The position numbers and the translations under genes were made by a program. 64,000 bases of DNA, taken from contig NC_035929.1 in assembly GCF_000348985.1 (NCBI RefSeq), positions 660,299 through 724,298 on the forward strand. Reading direction: 5' to 3'. This document shows positions 1 to 10,546 of the stretch, piece after piece. The notes under the pieces are model-generated. The model saw only the letters and a program-made list of their open reading frames with translations. It was not told the DNA's origin and searched no databases. The first letter of the stretch is position 1; the number at the start of each line of letters is the position of its first letter. Source of the DNA: Huiozyma naganishii CBS 8797. Its lineage: Eukaryota; Ascomycota; Saccharomycetes; Saccharomycetales; Saccharomycetaceae.

Positions 1-467
1 AACCGCCTCAACTGCTGTGGGTCCTGTGCCGTGAAGCTCTCATTCTTCTTCAAAGGTGACCCGGAATTCGACCGCGAGGCGGGCCCGCGCCTCGCAGCGT
101 ATTTCCGAGGGCTGGGACTCCATTGAATTTGCTTCACGGGCGAGCACTGCGACAGGTTCTGTCTGAACACGTCCAGCAGCGTCCGGATCTTTCTCGGCTC
201 AAGCGGGACCCGATCAAAATAGTAGTGCAGCGGTGGGTCCCCCGGACTCTGCTTCTCGACACACTTCTGGCACGCAATAATCGCACATATATGTGCCCTT
301 GCGGTCTCCTCGTCGCTCTTCAGCACCACTTTGTTCAGCGATGCCCTATACAGCACAGAAGTCGCATTGAACAGCTTCTTATACTGACCCTGCGACCAAT
401 CAATCTCAGTTCTCTCATCCAATGCAAGCACCTCACTCACACACCTCTGCACCTGCTGCGTCGACAT
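1..467 (-). CDS. ORC6: Orc6, origin recognition complex subunit 6 (N-terminal part; C-terminus outside window)
   Basis: The reverse strand from an ATG at 465-467 is open to the window edge, giving about 155 codons. Orc6 is the sixth subunit of the origin recognition complex, which binds replication origins and loads Mcm2-7. The translation starts MSTQQVQRCVSEVLALDE and aligns along its length with budding-yeast Orc6. Around residues 109-122 it keeps CDK-type sites (SPVK and SPSPRK), matching the CDK-regulated linker of the family. Divergent from SET1, the same arrangement as S. cerevisiae YHR118C-YHR119W. The C-terminal domain that contacts Orc3 would lie off the left edge. Confidence 0.9.
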   Translation of the reverse strand, partial: MSTQQVQRCVSEVLALDERTEIDWSQGQYKKLFNATSVLYRASLNKVVLKSDEETARAHICAIIACQKCVEKQSPGDPPLHYYFDRVPLEPRKIRTLLDVFRQNLSQCSPVKQIQWSPSPRKYAARRGPASRSNSGSPLKKNESFTAQDPQQLRR

Positions 468-770
468 ACTCCACCAATTGCTGTCCTGGACCACACAACT
501 GAACCAAGAGCTCTGCCCTCATCGACCATGGACCATCTCTTCTCTTCTGTGCAAAAATATATATTAATATTGATTGATTCATGTATCGAATGCAGTTGCT
601 TGTGTGATGTTTTGGATGCTGTGTCATGTGGGCAACGCGTAGAGACAGACCACAGGGAAGTTTGAGTAGTATCGCACAGTGTTTCCATATAGCACTAGCT
701 TGTGTTTGCCTTCTCACCCTGTTGCATTTCCTACTGGGGTTTTTCGTAACTGGCCGTTGATTCACGGGCA
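468..770. promoter_or_regulatory. ORC6-SET1 divergent promoter region
   Basis: A 303-bp gap between the divergent starts of ORC6 and SET1, so it must hold both promoters. It contains an AT-rich stretch at 555-580 (tatatattaatattg) that could serve as TATA or nucleosome-free DNA. I see no specific factor site that I can defend. Confidence 0.5.
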
Positions 771-3700
771 ATGTCGAATTACTACAAGCGCATCCCCACA
801 GGTCCAAATGGCGCCCATCGGTACCAACAGCATCCCCCGCGTGTTCCAGAGCCGCGCCCGCGGGAGGAGAATCCTGCACCATACTCGAGCAGGGTCGCTG
901 GGTACCGTTGGAGGACTGAGCCTGCACCTATGCCCATACGGGCTCCGCCAGCGGGTCCAAGAACAGATAATAGGTACGGTGTACGACCTGCAGCAGCGTA
1001 CGATAGTGGTCCCCGCTATGGCAGTGAGATGCGGTACCGTGGGTACGAGAGAGAGGACCCGCGTGCGTATCACCAGAGTGCGAGGTATTCGAGTGCGACG
1101 CGTCGTCCGTACCAGAGCACGATTGTGCCGAGATCAGATTCAGTTAGCAGTAGCGCACACGATGCAGCAGCAGCGAGGCGAGAGGCCTTTGCTGCTGTGA
1201 ATCTGAGGTACGATAAGGAGTACTTCCGAGAGCATTACCACTACTTCGACCCGCGGATCGGCAGATTGATCCACGCGGCGGAAATGGGGAACTGGAACGA
1301 TGGAAATAAGTTCCCCCAGAACGGGTTTGTCACTGTTGTCGAGAAAGGTTCAGATCCTGCACACCCGCTGTATAAGATGAGGGATAGGACACTGAACAAG
1401 AAGAGCACTGACCCTCGTGTGACCGCTGAGGAGCCGAGCAGCCAGTCTAGGCGGAAGGCTAGAGATAAACTGACACTTCTCGGACGCATTTCTTATGACA
1501 AGTACTCGATAGGGCCGCCGCCGCCCTGCGAGATTGTCGTATATCCCAACGGATCTGCAACGGGCAACGTTATCAATGTTCAGGACGTCATGGTCAAGAA
1601 CTACTTCAAAAAGTTCGGGGAGATTTCACACTTTGAATCGTTCAGCGATCCGAATAATGCACTGCCCCTGCATGTGTTTTTGATCAAGTATACCAGCCCG
1701 AACGGGAAGGTTAACGACGCGGCGAAGGCTGCGTACATGGCAATGAAAAGACACGAAAACAAAACTTGCATATTGATGGGTACATCTTTCGTCGTCGTTC
1801 TCAATAAGGATGACAGATTGGCTAGTATCAAGAAACAAATCATGGAAGAAAATCCGCCTCCACCGCTACCGGCACCAGCCAAAACCATGGCGCCAGTTAT
1901 GAGCGGACAAACGGATCCCAATGGCATCGGGGAGACTGCAAACGAATTCTCGAGGTACAAACAAATCAGGAGATTGCCCCCAGACTTGGTCAAAACGGTC
2001 GGGGACAAACCAGCACTATATGTGTCTAAAATATTCGCATCCGGTCACGGCATAACACTACAAGACTTCAGATATAAATTGAAGAATTATAGGTATTCAA
2101 GATTTATAGATCACGCGTCGGGCATTTATATCATATTCAATGATATGAAAGAGGCGGTGAAGTGTGTGCGGAGAGAGTCCAAAAAGATGACTATAAAATC
2201 TAGGACCAGGCGAAGAGCACCTGTAATCATCAAACTTACTTTGATCCTGCCGTCGTCTGCGGAGACGTCGAGGTTTTCAGGATTTGACAAAGATGTCAAG
2301 GCCAACGGTGTCCGTGGTGTGGCTAGTGCTATCCCGCAGCCTAAAAAGGATATATCATACAACACCACGGAAGAGCTCGTTCAGGCGGCGGTTGGCTATA
2401 TCTTGAGGGACTTGGAAACAGCACTAAACACAGACATTAGGAGAAGAATCATTGGCCCCGCAGTGTTTGATACTTTAAATCCAATTAACTTCCCAGAGCT
2501 AATGGTTAAGCGTGAACAAGAGAAACAAAGAGAAATTGAAGCGCAACAGAAAATGGCATCTGATCATGATGGTGGGAAGCTAAATGGAAACCTTCTAACG
2601 GATTCGGTAAATGAAACTAAAACTATTACTAAGGAAGATCTGGATATATTTAACTTGTACGGTGGCTACTTGAAGCCAAGAGGGGGGAAGAAGAGAAGAC
2701 GCAGTTCAGGGCCTCACAGCTCAGAAAAACGTTTGAAGTTGGAGCTGAAACCTATTGCACATCTGCTTAACGAAGATTCGCTATCAAGGGAAACAACGCC
2801 GTTTACTGATCTTACCTCACCTTCAGTTCATGGCTCTGAAAAGGCAGAAGAGTACTCATCATCTAATGAGGAAGAAGCATTGGACGAGGCGTTTGATGAT
2901 GATTTTATGAAGGAAGACAATATTGAATACGTCGAAAGGAGGAAAACAGAAACGGAAGCAACTACTCCTGAAGGTGCTGAAAGCAAATACGATGCGTTAG
3001 ATGAAACAGAAAAACAGATTGAACAAGAAGCGTTATCAGCTATATATAATCCAACTGCTACATTGTATCCAGAACCAGTGTATCCAGATGATCTGTTTGG
3101 TAGGGACAATATCACCTTTACTCTCTTCCAGGATTCTATAAAGGATGATGAAGACCTGTCCATATTAAAGACAGTTTTGAACGGGGGCGACGATGCAGCT
3201 TCAGTAACCAAAAATGATCCATTAGTGCAGTACAAAACCTGGAAAATAAAGGATGATGAGCTCAACGCAGAGGAAACAGAACAACTGCAAATGAAGTTAA
3301 ACGATGGAATTCCATTTGATCCTACTTTGAAGTGGACGGATGGCTCCTTTAAAGCGCATGGTTTCATGGAGATTCCAGACAAACTAAAAGTATGTTATCT
3401 ACCGCATCGTCGTAGGATCCATCAACCACTAAATACAGTTGACCATCATAACGAGGAAGCCTCGAATGAAATGGATAACGCCGGTAATGGAACTGCTCAA
3501 AGGGATGAGTCAGTAAAAGCTGATTCGGTCGAGCCAGCTTCAGTAACTGGCCAAGAAATTCTATCTTCAAGAGATAACCGGGCCCAAAATAGAAGATTCC
3601 AACAGGATATAGAGGCACAAAAGGCAGCAATTGGAACTGAATCAGACCTTCTTTCGTTGAACCAATTGAACAAACGTAAAAAGCCAGTAACTTTTGCCCG

Positions 3701-4106
3701 GTCTGCAATCCACAATTGGGGGCTTTACGCGTTGGAACCGATTGCAGCTAAAGAGATGATCATTGAATACGTGGGGGAAAGAATCCGGCAGCCTGTAGCC
3801 GAGATGAGAGAGATGAGGTATTTGAAGAGTGGTATCGGCTCCAGTTATTTGTTCCGTGTGGACGAAAACAACGTTATTGACGCGACGAAGAGGGGTGGTA
3901 TTGCGAGGTTCATCAATCATTGTTGCGACCCCAGTTGTACAGCCAAAATTATCAAAGTTGGTGGTAAGCGACGGATTGTCATTTATGCCTTGCGTGATAT
4001 TGGCAAGAATGAGGAATTGACTTACGACTACAAGTTTGAAAGAGAACAGGATGATGAAGAGAGATTGCCTTGTCATTGTGGTGCCCCAACCTGTAAGGGT
4101 TTTTAA
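771..4106 (+). CDS. SET1: Set1, histone H3 lysine-4 methyltransferase (COMPASS catalytic subunit)
   Basis: A protein of 1111 aa, close to S. cerevisiae Set1 (1080 aa), with the same MSNYY start. Set1 methylates H3K4 within the nuclear COMPASS complex. In order: a low-complexity Arg/Tyr/Pro-rich N-terminus (1-120), a first RRM-like domain at about 252-348, a second at about 411-476, a basic KKRRR patch near 640 that fits a nuclear signal, an acidic linker, an N-SET region, the SET domain at about 970-1090, and a post-SET tail. The SET core motif [11 protein letters not shown] is at 1046-1056, with the AdoMet-binding N1049-H1050 pair. Post-SET zinc cysteines are C1101, C1103 and C1108. Nothing is missing; I expect it to be active. 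MSH1 follows on the same strand, as on chromosome VIII. Confidence 0.97.
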   Translation: MSNYYKRIPTGPNGAHRYQQHPPRVPEPRPREENPAPYSSRVAGYRWRTEPAPMPIRAPPAGPRTDNRYGVRPAAAYDSGPRYGSEMRYRGYEREDPRAYHQSARYSSATRRPYQSTIVPRSDSVSSSAHDAAAARREAFAAVNLRYDKEYFREHYHYFDPRIGRLIHAAEMGNWNDGNKFPQNGFVTVVEKGSDPAHPLYKMRDRTLNKKSTDPRVTAEEPSSQSRRKARDKLTLLGRISYDKYSIGPPPPCEIVVYPNGSATGNVINVQDVMVKNYFKKFGEISHFESFSDPNNALPLHVFLIKYTSPNGKVNDAAKAAYMAMKRHENKTCILMGTSFVVVLNKDDRLASIKKQIMEENPPPPLPAPAKTMAPVMSGQTDPNGIGETANEFSRYKQIRRLPPDLVKTVGDKPALYVSKIFASGHGITLQDFRYKLKNYRYSRFIDHASGIYIIFNDMKEAVKCVRRESKKMTIKSRTRRRAPVIIKLTLILPSSAETSRFSGFDKDVKANGVRGVASAIPQPKKDISYNTTEELVQAAVGYILRDLETALNTDIRRRIIGPAVFDTLNPINFPELMVKREQEKQREIEAQQKMASDHDGGKLNGNLLTDSVNETKTITKEDLDIFNLYGGYLKPRGGKKRRRSSGPHSSEKRLKLELKPIAHLLNEDSLSRETTPFTDLTSPSVHGSEKAEEYSSSNEEEALDEAFDDDFMKEDNIEYVERRKTETEATTPEGAESKYDALDETEKQIEQEALSAIYNPTATLYPEPVYPDDLFGRDNITFTLFQDSIKDDEDLSILKTVLNGGDDAASVTKNDPLVQYKTWKIKDDELNAEETEQLQMKLNDGIPFDPTLKWTDGSFKAHGFMEIPDKLKVCYLPHRRRIHQPLNTVDHHNEEASNEMDNAGNGTAQRDESVKADSVEPASVTGQEILSSRDNRAQNRRFQQDIEAQKAAIGTESDLLSLNQLNKRKKPVTFARSAIHNWGLYALEPIAAKEMIIEYVGERIRQPVAEMREMRYLKSGIGSSYLFRVDENNVIDATKRGGIARFINHCCDPSCTAKIIKVGGKRRIVIYALRDIGKNEELTYDYKFEREQDDEERLPCHCGAPTCKGF

Positions 4107-4450
4107 ACTGAAAGTCTTTTCTACCGCGAGAGTTTTATACATCAACGATGTTGTTTTGGTTACTGAAAATCACACAATCACCAAAAATCACCAAGTGAAC
4201 ATTATATAAAGTATTCCTGCATTGTATATAGATCTCAGAGAACTCTTCAACACATTCCATCGCCGCGTCGATCGTGTCTGCACCATTTTACGTTATTTTC
4301 AAATTTTCAATTGAGATCTGATCTGACGCGGAAAAACTGTTCGTAGCAAGAGATGCGAACTAGTGGCTAGTGGTACCGATCTACTGCTAGTCAATTGTAC
4401 TTGATGGAGATTGGCGTTGCTATTTCACGTATTACAATTCTCAGAGTCAA
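4107..4450. other. SET1-MSH1 intergenic region
   Basis: A 344-bp spacer holding the SET1 3' end and the MSH1 promoter. A TATA-like tatataaag lies at about 4203-4211. I see no RNA gene or repeat in it. Confidence 0.4.
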
Positions 4451-7333
4451 ATGAGAATTTTTCTGCCAAAAGCACGAGCTAATTATTTGTCCTGTATCAG
4501 TGTGCAACATGCCATCCGATGCTATTCCTCCTTGACCCCGAAGGTAACCAAGTTGCATATTACACTGGGTAATAAACCAGATCTCTCACATGACCACGAC
4601 ACAAAAGTAGGGGAATCAAATAAAGCCGTTCAGCTAGACGAAGGGATTTCCGTGAACGAAAAGGAAAATGATCAGTTACCGCCATCTCTACGCGTGGTGA
4701 AGGGTTTGATGGAAAAATACAAAGATAATGTGTTACTCACACAGATGGGGTCGTTTTATGAACTGTACTTTGAACAAGCCACGAAATACGCTCCAAAGTT
4801 AAACATTACGTTAACGAATAAAAACTACGTGTTTGGCAAGATCCCGTTTGCAGGATTTCCAGTCTCGCAGCTGAATAGACATTTAAGAGTACTGGTTAAT
4901 CAGTACGGCTACAGCGTGACTGTAGTTGATCAATTCAAAAAGGACAGCGATATAGAAAACGATTCCAATAAATTCCAGAGGCGTGTAACCAGAATAGTGA
5001 CTCCTGGAACTTTCATTGATGAAGCATTTGAAAACTTCAAGGAAAACACGTATTTGCTGAGTGTTGATTTTCCAGAGCGTTGTATGGACGTGACGGCAGA
5101 CAATGATATGAAGGTGGGGCTCTCTTGGTGCGATGTATCAACAGGGGAGATATTTGTACAACAGGTTCTGCTAAGAGAATTGGTATCTACAATAACAAGG
5201 ATACACCCCAAGGAGATTGTACTGAAAGAAAACCTACTCCCGTATTCGATTGAATTGGGGAAGTGGTATTCAGAATTAGCGGAGCTGAAGAAATATGTTA
5301 TCAAATATCAGACAATGCCATCACGCCATAGGACGGTGGATTCCTTCAGGCATTTGTTTGATATTAACAACGTCGATATAACCGACACACAATTCACTTT
5401 CCAGTTGCAATCTTTTGAGCAGAAAGAGATAGCTGCCCTTCGAAATTTGTTAAGTTACATCAGCGATCACTTACCTAATTTTACTACCAACTTTCAGTTG
5501 CCACAAAGGCAGTTGACGTCACACATCATGCAGATAGACTCCAGAACTACAAGAGCACTCGAACTGAATTCTACCGTGTTAAACAATAGTAAAAAAGGGT
5601 CACTTATATCCACTGTCCGGAGAACGGTAACTCCAGTGGGTACCAGGTTGCTGACACAATGGATTTCAGGTCCTTCGATGGATCTACAAGAGATCAAAAG
5701 ACGTCAAAGGTTTGTTCAATACTTCAAGAATAATGGCAGCATTTCAACGTATCTTATATCGCGTTTTAAGAAAATAGCTGATCTCTCCAGGATCTTGCAA
5801 AAATTCAGCTTTGGCAGGGGCAGTGCTCTCGACTTGATACAGATTGCAAACTCCCTGAGTACTGCGAATGAGATTTCAGAGTATTTGAACCAACTAATTG
5901 AAAGGTGTCCCAAACGGCTGCAGCCGCAAATGCTATCTCTAATCACCAACTTAAAATTTGATACGGAACTAGTGGATAACGTTCTAAAGTCTTTGAATGA
6001 AGATGAGATCATTAGAACTGAGAAGGCTGTTATAGAGGCAAATCCTGAGGTGGAAAACGTTACTTTAGAGCTTGAAGAAGGAAGATCAGAAATGGAGAAG
6101 GATGGCTTGTTGAATATGGTGGTAGATCATCAGTATCATTCTAAATTGGCGAATCTTGTTGATCGATACAAACGTCTTCTTGTCGAGAAAGAACGACTTG
6201 AAAAGAACTATGCAGGTGTTTTTATTGATTCACTTGGGGCTAGAAAGCTTACTTTAAAACAGCGACAAAACGGTGACTATGCGTTGCATATTCAGGCATC
6301 AACTGAATCACTCAAAACTATTGCGAACAATGTACTTCAGGACAAGACATTCAAATACAAGGATGATCTCTTCCATGTACTTTCAAAATCATCGCAGACA
6401 TTATGGGTCGGTCACAAACTCTGGTCAGATTTAGGCTACTCTATGGAAAATGCATTGTTAAAGATTAAAAAAGAAGAGAATAACATCTTAGACACCTTCA
6501 AGAAAGCTTTCATTGCGAAAAGCAACAAGATTCGCCAGATCAACAACAATTTAGGTTACCTTGATACAGTGGTGTCTTTTTCAGTTTTGGCCAATGAGAA
6601 GAATCTTGTGTGTCCAAAGATCGATAAAAGCACGACACTCGAGGTTGTCGAAGGGAGGCACATAATTGTGGAGGATGGACTGGCCTCAAGGTCTTTGGCA
6701 AACTTTGTTGAAAATGATTGCATGATAGATAGCGGGAACCTTTGGGTGGTCACTGGTCCCAATATGGGTGGGAAGTCCACGTTCTTGCGTCAGAATGCCA
6801 TCATTGTGATTCTAGCTCAGATTGGCTGTTTCGTCCCTGCGAAGAGTGCCCACATTGGACTAGTAGATAAAATATTCAGCCGACTAGGGTCAGCAGATGA
6901 TCTCTACAACGAGATGAGCACGTTCATGGTCGAAATGATAGAGACCTCGTTTATTTTACGTGGTGCTACGGATCGGTCATTGGCTATTCTTGACGAAATC
7001 GGGAGAGGTACTAGTGGGAAAGAGGGTGTAAGCATTGCCTACGCAACTTTGACGTACTTGATTGAAAGGAACAAATGCAGGTCTCTTTTTGCGACACATT
7101 TTGGTGAGGACCTCCAAAAGACCCTGCAAGCGTCCGGAAGTGAATCTACTAAGGAAAGAATCAAATTCCATCAAAGTAGTATTTTAAAAATCAATGATGG
7201 TCAATTTTGCTACGATTATAAGCTTAAACCTGGAATATGTACCCGGTCAGATGCGCTTAACGTGGCCAGGCTCGCTGGATTCCCTGAAGAAGCGCTAAAC
7301 ATAGCAAAAGAATTAACCTTTGATGCGATATAA
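4451..7333 (+). CDS. MSH1: Msh1, mitochondrial MutS homologue
   Basis: A protein of 960 aa, the same length as S. cerevisiae Msh1 (959 aa). It binds mismatches and maintains the mitochondrial genome. The first ~25 residues are basic and serine-rich without acidic residues, ending near RCYSS, a typical mitochondrial presequence. The MutS mismatch-recognition motif F-Y-E is at F102-Y103-E104. The ATPase domain has a Walker A loop GPNMGGKST at 769-777 (K775), the STFMVEM signature near 823-829, and a Walker B D848-E849. All expected MutS motifs are present. In S. cerevisiae LSM12 lies next; here it is absent and CIA2 follows directly. Confidence 0.97.
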   Translation: MRIFLPKARANYLSCISVQHAIRCYSSLTPKVTKLHITLGNKPDLSHDHDTKVGESNKAVQLDEGISVNEKENDQLPPSLRVVKGLMEKYKDNVLLTQMGSFYELYFEQATKYAPKLNITLTNKNYVFGKIPFAGFPVSQLNRHLRVLVNQYGYSVTVVDQFKKDSDIENDSNKFQRRVTRIVTPGTFIDEAFENFKENTYLLSVDFPERCMDVTADNDMKVGLSWCDVSTGEIFVQQVLLRELVSTITRIHPKEIVLKENLLPYSIELGKWYSELAELKKYVIKYQTMPSRHRTVDSFRHLFDINNVDITDTQFTFQLQSFEQKEIAALRNLLSYISDHLPNFTTNFQLPQRQLTSHIMQIDSRTTRALELNSTVLNNSKKGSLISTVRRTVTPVGTRLLTQWISGPSMDLQEIKRRQRFVQYFKNNGSISTYLISRFKKIADLSRILQKFSFGRGSALDLIQIANSLSTANEISEYLNQLIERCPKRLQPQMLSLITNLKFDTELVDNVLKSLNEDEIIRTEKAVIEANPEVENVTLELEEGRSEMEKDGLLNMVVDHQYHSKLANLVDRYKRLLVEKERLEKNYAGVFIDSLGARKLTLKQRQNGDYALHIQASTESLKTIANNVLQDKTFKYKDDLFHVLSKSSQTLWVGHKLWSDLGYSMENALLKIKKEENNILDTFKKAFIAKSNKIRQINNNLGYLDTVVSFSVLANEKNLVCPKIDKSTTLEVVEGRHIIVEDGLASRSLANFVENDCMIDSGNLWVVTGPNMGGKSTFLRQNAIIVILAQIGCFVPAKSAHIGLVDKIFSRLGSADDLYNEMSTFMVEMIETSFILRGATDRSLAILDEIGRGTSGKEGVSIAYATLTYLIERNKCRSLFATHFGEDLQKTLQASGSESTKERIKFHQSSILKINDGQFCYDYKLKPGICTRSDALNVARLAGFPEEALNIAKELTFDAI

Positions 7334-7500
7334 CGCCCGTTCCTACATCATTTTTATCACACATTTTACATTCTGTAATATTTACTCAACCCATCGTTCA
7401 TCGTAACCTTGATTCTCATGACTCTTAGCCTTCAGCGCGCTAGCATTAGCAGACGTGTTACTCGATGGTCAGAATGTGGGGTTTCTAAAAGCATCTTCAG

Positions 7501-7508
7501 CACGTGAT
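7501..7508 (-). promoter_or_regulatory. Candidate Cbf1 binding site upstream of CIA2
   Basis: On the reverse strand these bases read ATCACGTG, an exact match to the RTCACRTG consensus of the bHLH factor Cbf1. It sits 131 bp before the CIA2 start, a usual distance for a yeast upstream site. Cbf1 occupancy is inferred, not shown. Confidence 0.4.
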
Positions 7509-7638
7509 GCTTATTAATTTGATATTTTGTGGAAGATGAGGACATATAACAGAGGACATCGGGGACTTGCATTCGTCTTCACCACAGGCTAACGATTAGA
7601 CGTCACCGTAACTATTTGGTGCATTTCACACCGAGACA

Positions 7639-8322
7639 ATGTCTGATTATTTGAATGACAACCCGAATGTCGTGGAGGAGAACGACCTGCCTTCGAGGAA
7701 GGTGAGCGAGGATGACCAGCTACTAATGGGAAGTGTCGGTAGCCAGACGTGTCTAAAGAAGAAGAGGCTGCTTTTGAAGATCGACAACTCCGGGCAGTCA
7801 TCTGTTCAGCAAGCTGTGGAGCTTTTGGACAAGATGCTGCTGTTGAACTCGGCTCCTGAACTAACTTCAGACGAGGAGTCCGTAGAGGAAACGGACGGCG
7901 AGTCGCTGGAACAAACGAATGAAGAGTGGGAGCCTGTTGATGCACAAGAAATATACGACCTTACAGCGCACATATCTGATCCAGAACACCCGCTCAGTCT
8001 GGGCCAGCTTTCGATTGTCAACCTGGAAGATATCGAGGTTCATGACGACGGAGATTATAATAAAATGGCAGAAGTCATCATAAGAATAACACCCACCATC
8101 ACGCACTGTTCGCTGGCGACACTGATAGGCCTGGGTATCAGGGTGCGGTTGGAGCGTGCGCTGCCCCCCAGATACCGGTTCACCATCCTTTTGAAGAAAG
8201 GTTCGCACACGAGCGAAAACCAGGTGAATAAGCAACTGAATGATAAAGAGCGGGTTGCTGCCGCATGTGAGAACGAGCAACTACTCGGCGTGGTCTCGAA
8301 GATGCTTTCCACTTGCAAGTGA
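7639..8322 (+). CDS. CIA2: Cia2, cytosolic iron-sulfur targeting protein (MIP18 family)
   Basis: A protein of 227 aa (S. cerevisiae Cia2: 231 aa). It belongs to the CIA targeting complex with Cia1 and Met18, which delivers Fe-S clusters to nuclear and cytosolic proteins. The N-terminal ~85 residues are acidic and variable. The C-terminal two-thirds are the MIP18 domain, almost identical to the S. cerevisiae protein, including the segments AHISDPEHPLSLGQLS and PTITHCSLATLIGLGIRVRL. The cysteine in THCSL is the family's conserved reactive cysteine. The start fits the homologue (MSDYLNDNP against MSEFLNENP). The gap to EPT1 is only 189 bp. Confidence 0.97.
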   Translation: MSDYLNDNPNVVEENDLPSRKVSEDDQLLMGSVGSQTCLKKKRLLLKIDNSGQSSVQQAVELLDKMLLLNSAPELTSDEESVEETDGESLEQTNEEWEPVDAQEIYDLTAHISDPEHPLSLGQLSIVNLEDIEVHDDGDYNKMAEVIIRITPTITHCSLATLIGLGIRVRLERALPPRYRFTILLKKGSHTSENQVNKQLNDKERVAAACENEQLLGVVSKMLSTCK

Positions 8323-8511
8323 GTGGAGCACAAACCGTGTGAGGGGCAGCCTCTCTGTGTAACTGTGTACGGTGTGTAATGGGCATCTCATCGCTCCGCC
8401 GCGCCGCGTAAGTGAAAAATTTCAGTTTTCATCTGAACTGTAAACAAATGGACATATACCGTTAAGATCGGTGTTCGATGAGTTGGTGTTTGCCAGTACG
8501 ACAGCCACATA

Positions 8512-9825
8512 ATGGGTTACTTCATTCCTAATGGAGCCGTTGAGAACTTGAAGTACTACAAGTATGTCTTTTTTTGTCTTCCTGATCTCGTCCCCCCACC
8601 CGGCTTCAGATTTCGCTGATTTTTTTTGTTTGTTTTGTACTAACGCCATTATCTATTGAATTGCTTCTGAGCAAGTTGCACCAATATTTGATATTCCAGG
8701 TATCAGAGTGAGGACAAATCGATCGTCTCTAAATATTTTCTCAAGCCTTTCTGGTTATGGTTTTGCGATATCTTCCCCACGTGGATGGCCCCAAACTTGG
8801 TGACTTTATCTGGGCTCGGTTTTATCATTGTAAATGTATTGCTCGTTCTAATATATGATCCATATTTGGATACTGAATCTCCGCGATGGGTCTATTTTGC
8901 TCATGCAATTGGTCTATTCATATACCAGACCTTTGATGGGTGTGACGGAATTCATGCAAGACGTACTGGGCAATCAGGACCATTGGGTGAATTGTTTGAC
9001 CATAGCATTGATTCGATCAACGCTACGCTATGCAACTATCTGTTTTGTTCGATGCTAGGACTTGGTTATTCGTACAGTGCTGTGTACTGTCAATTTGCAC
9101 TATTATTCAACTTTTATTTGAGTACGTGGGAAGAGTATCACACTCATATTTTATTTTTGAGTGAATTCTCAGGACCTGTAGAGGGGATCTTGGGGATCTG
9201 CGCAGCATTCATTTTGACAGGGATTGTTGGACCGGACGCTATTTGGAAGAGACAGGTGATGGAGATGTCCTTGTCTGACGGGAGCTCTCTCGATGTGAAC
9301 GTGGCTCATGTTTTTGTCTTTCTGTTGTCAATTGGGTTGCTCTTTAACATTACCATTGCCAAAAAAAATGTAGAAGACTACTATAGCAGGAAGGAAAGGA
9401 TTATAATGAATGGAAATGCATCTATGAAAAATGCAATGAAGGGATTGATACCGTTCTTTGCATATTATTCTACGGTTTTCCTACTGGTTGCCCTGGTTCC
9501 AGAAATCATTTCATTCTCTTTCCTGCTTTCTGTAGGATTGACCATGGCATTTGTTGTGGGTCGCATAATCGTTCACCATTTGACAAAACAGCAGTTCCCA
9601 ATGTACAACGTCCCCTTAATGTTGCCTACATGCCAGTTGGTGTTGTACGTCATTGCTGTGAACATTCTTCATTGTGACGCTCACAAGACAACAGATGCGT
9701 TAGCGTGGTTCGGTTTGGGAACCTCATTTGGTATTCACGCCTGTTTTGGTAATGAAATAATCTACGAGTTTACCGAATTTTTGGACTGTTACGCGCTAAC
9801 GATAAAAAACCCAAAAGATATATAG
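8512..9825 (+). CDS. EPT1: Ept1/Cpt1-type aminoalcohol phosphotransferase, spliced (8512-8561 joined to 8700-9825)
   Basis: The 50-nt first exon encodes MGYFIPNGAVENLKYY plus two bases of a Lys codon. It joins 1126 nt of exon 2 to give 391 aa, exactly the length of S. cerevisiae Ept1. The enzyme transfers phosphoethanolamine or phosphocholine from the CDP form to diacylglycerol in the ER (Kennedy pathway). The CDP-alcohol phosphotransferase signature D-G-x2-A-R-x8-G-x3-D-x3-D is complete at residues 99-121. Several hydrophobic helices follow. S. cerevisiae keeps two WGD copies (EPT1 on VIII, CPT1 on XIV), both with this intron. Position favours EPT1, but this window mixes both tracks, so substrate preference is open. 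Confidence 0.93.
8562..8699 (+). other. Spliceosomal intron in EPT1
   Basis: A 138-nt intron with donor GTATGT at 8562, branch point TACTAAC at 8638-8644 and acceptor CAG ending at 8699. Its removal restores the frame and the conserved N-terminus (KYQSEDKS). Confidence 0.93.
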
Positions 9826-10546
9826 ACTATATAATCGCATCCTCCGGAACTGCGCCCTTATAATAACCAATACATAAATGGGACTTGTGCGGACAATAAA
9901 CAAAACTTTTGATACAAAGGAGAATACCGAACAGTAATTGAAGGAACTCAGTGTAATCTTCCTGTTGTGTTTTTGGTGATCGAAAAATCAAAGCGGGTAA
10001 TATTGTGAGCAAATACTGGAAACTCTGTCAGGTAAATGGACGCCATAAAACAAGAGAACTACTTCAAAGTTTATAGGGATTACTGTGTGGAAGTAATTAT
10101 TCTTCATCATAATTCTATATAACGAACAGGTTGTTGATATATGAAATCGAGACGTGATCTGGAAAATAGTAGGCGTTCAATTAGAAATATAAAAGGTCAT
10201 AATTTACTAAGATATGACATTGAGCTTAGTTTAGTATTGCAATGTTGTTTAGGTATATTTTTACTAGTATTGAAGTGCACACAACCTTTTCCTGTAATAT
10301 AGCAATATATCAATTGTAAATATAATTTGTGTATTTTTTGTTATTTTCTTTTCTGGTGGGTGTTAAAATTGAAGATTTACACAAAAGATGTATATTAGTT
10401 AGTCTACGAACTGTTGGCGCCAAGAAAGTGGTCAGGTTCCAGATAAGTTTTAGGTTTACCAACAAGTATTTAGACACTCAATTGCAGGAAAGCTTCTATT
10501 ATTATATTTTCTTTTTCTGAACACTTTTTACGTTGATTTTAGTGCG
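9826..10546. other. EPT1-NDT80 intergenic region (AT-rich, long)
   Basis: A 721-bp AT-rich spacer, long for this window. It holds the EPT1 3' end and the NDT80 promoter. Besides the sporulation element annotated separately at 10378-10387, a second CACAAAT core lies on the reverse strand at 10325-10331. No additional gene is evident. Confidence 0.5.
10378..10387 (+). promoter_or_regulatory. Middle sporulation element (MSE) upstream of NDT80
   Basis: The bases TACACAAAAG fully match the MSE consensus DNCRCAAAWD. The site lies about 160 bp before the NDT80 start. In S. cerevisiae NDT80 activates itself through MSEs in its own promoter and is repressed there by Sum1, so this site suggests the same feedback here. 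Binding is inferred. Confidence 0.5.

Noticed and set aside
433..927. Reverse-strand open frame of 164 codons over the ORC6/SET1 start region
   Set aside because: It overlaps both real starts in other frames and lacks homology; the ORC6 start at 467 in a different frame explains the locus.
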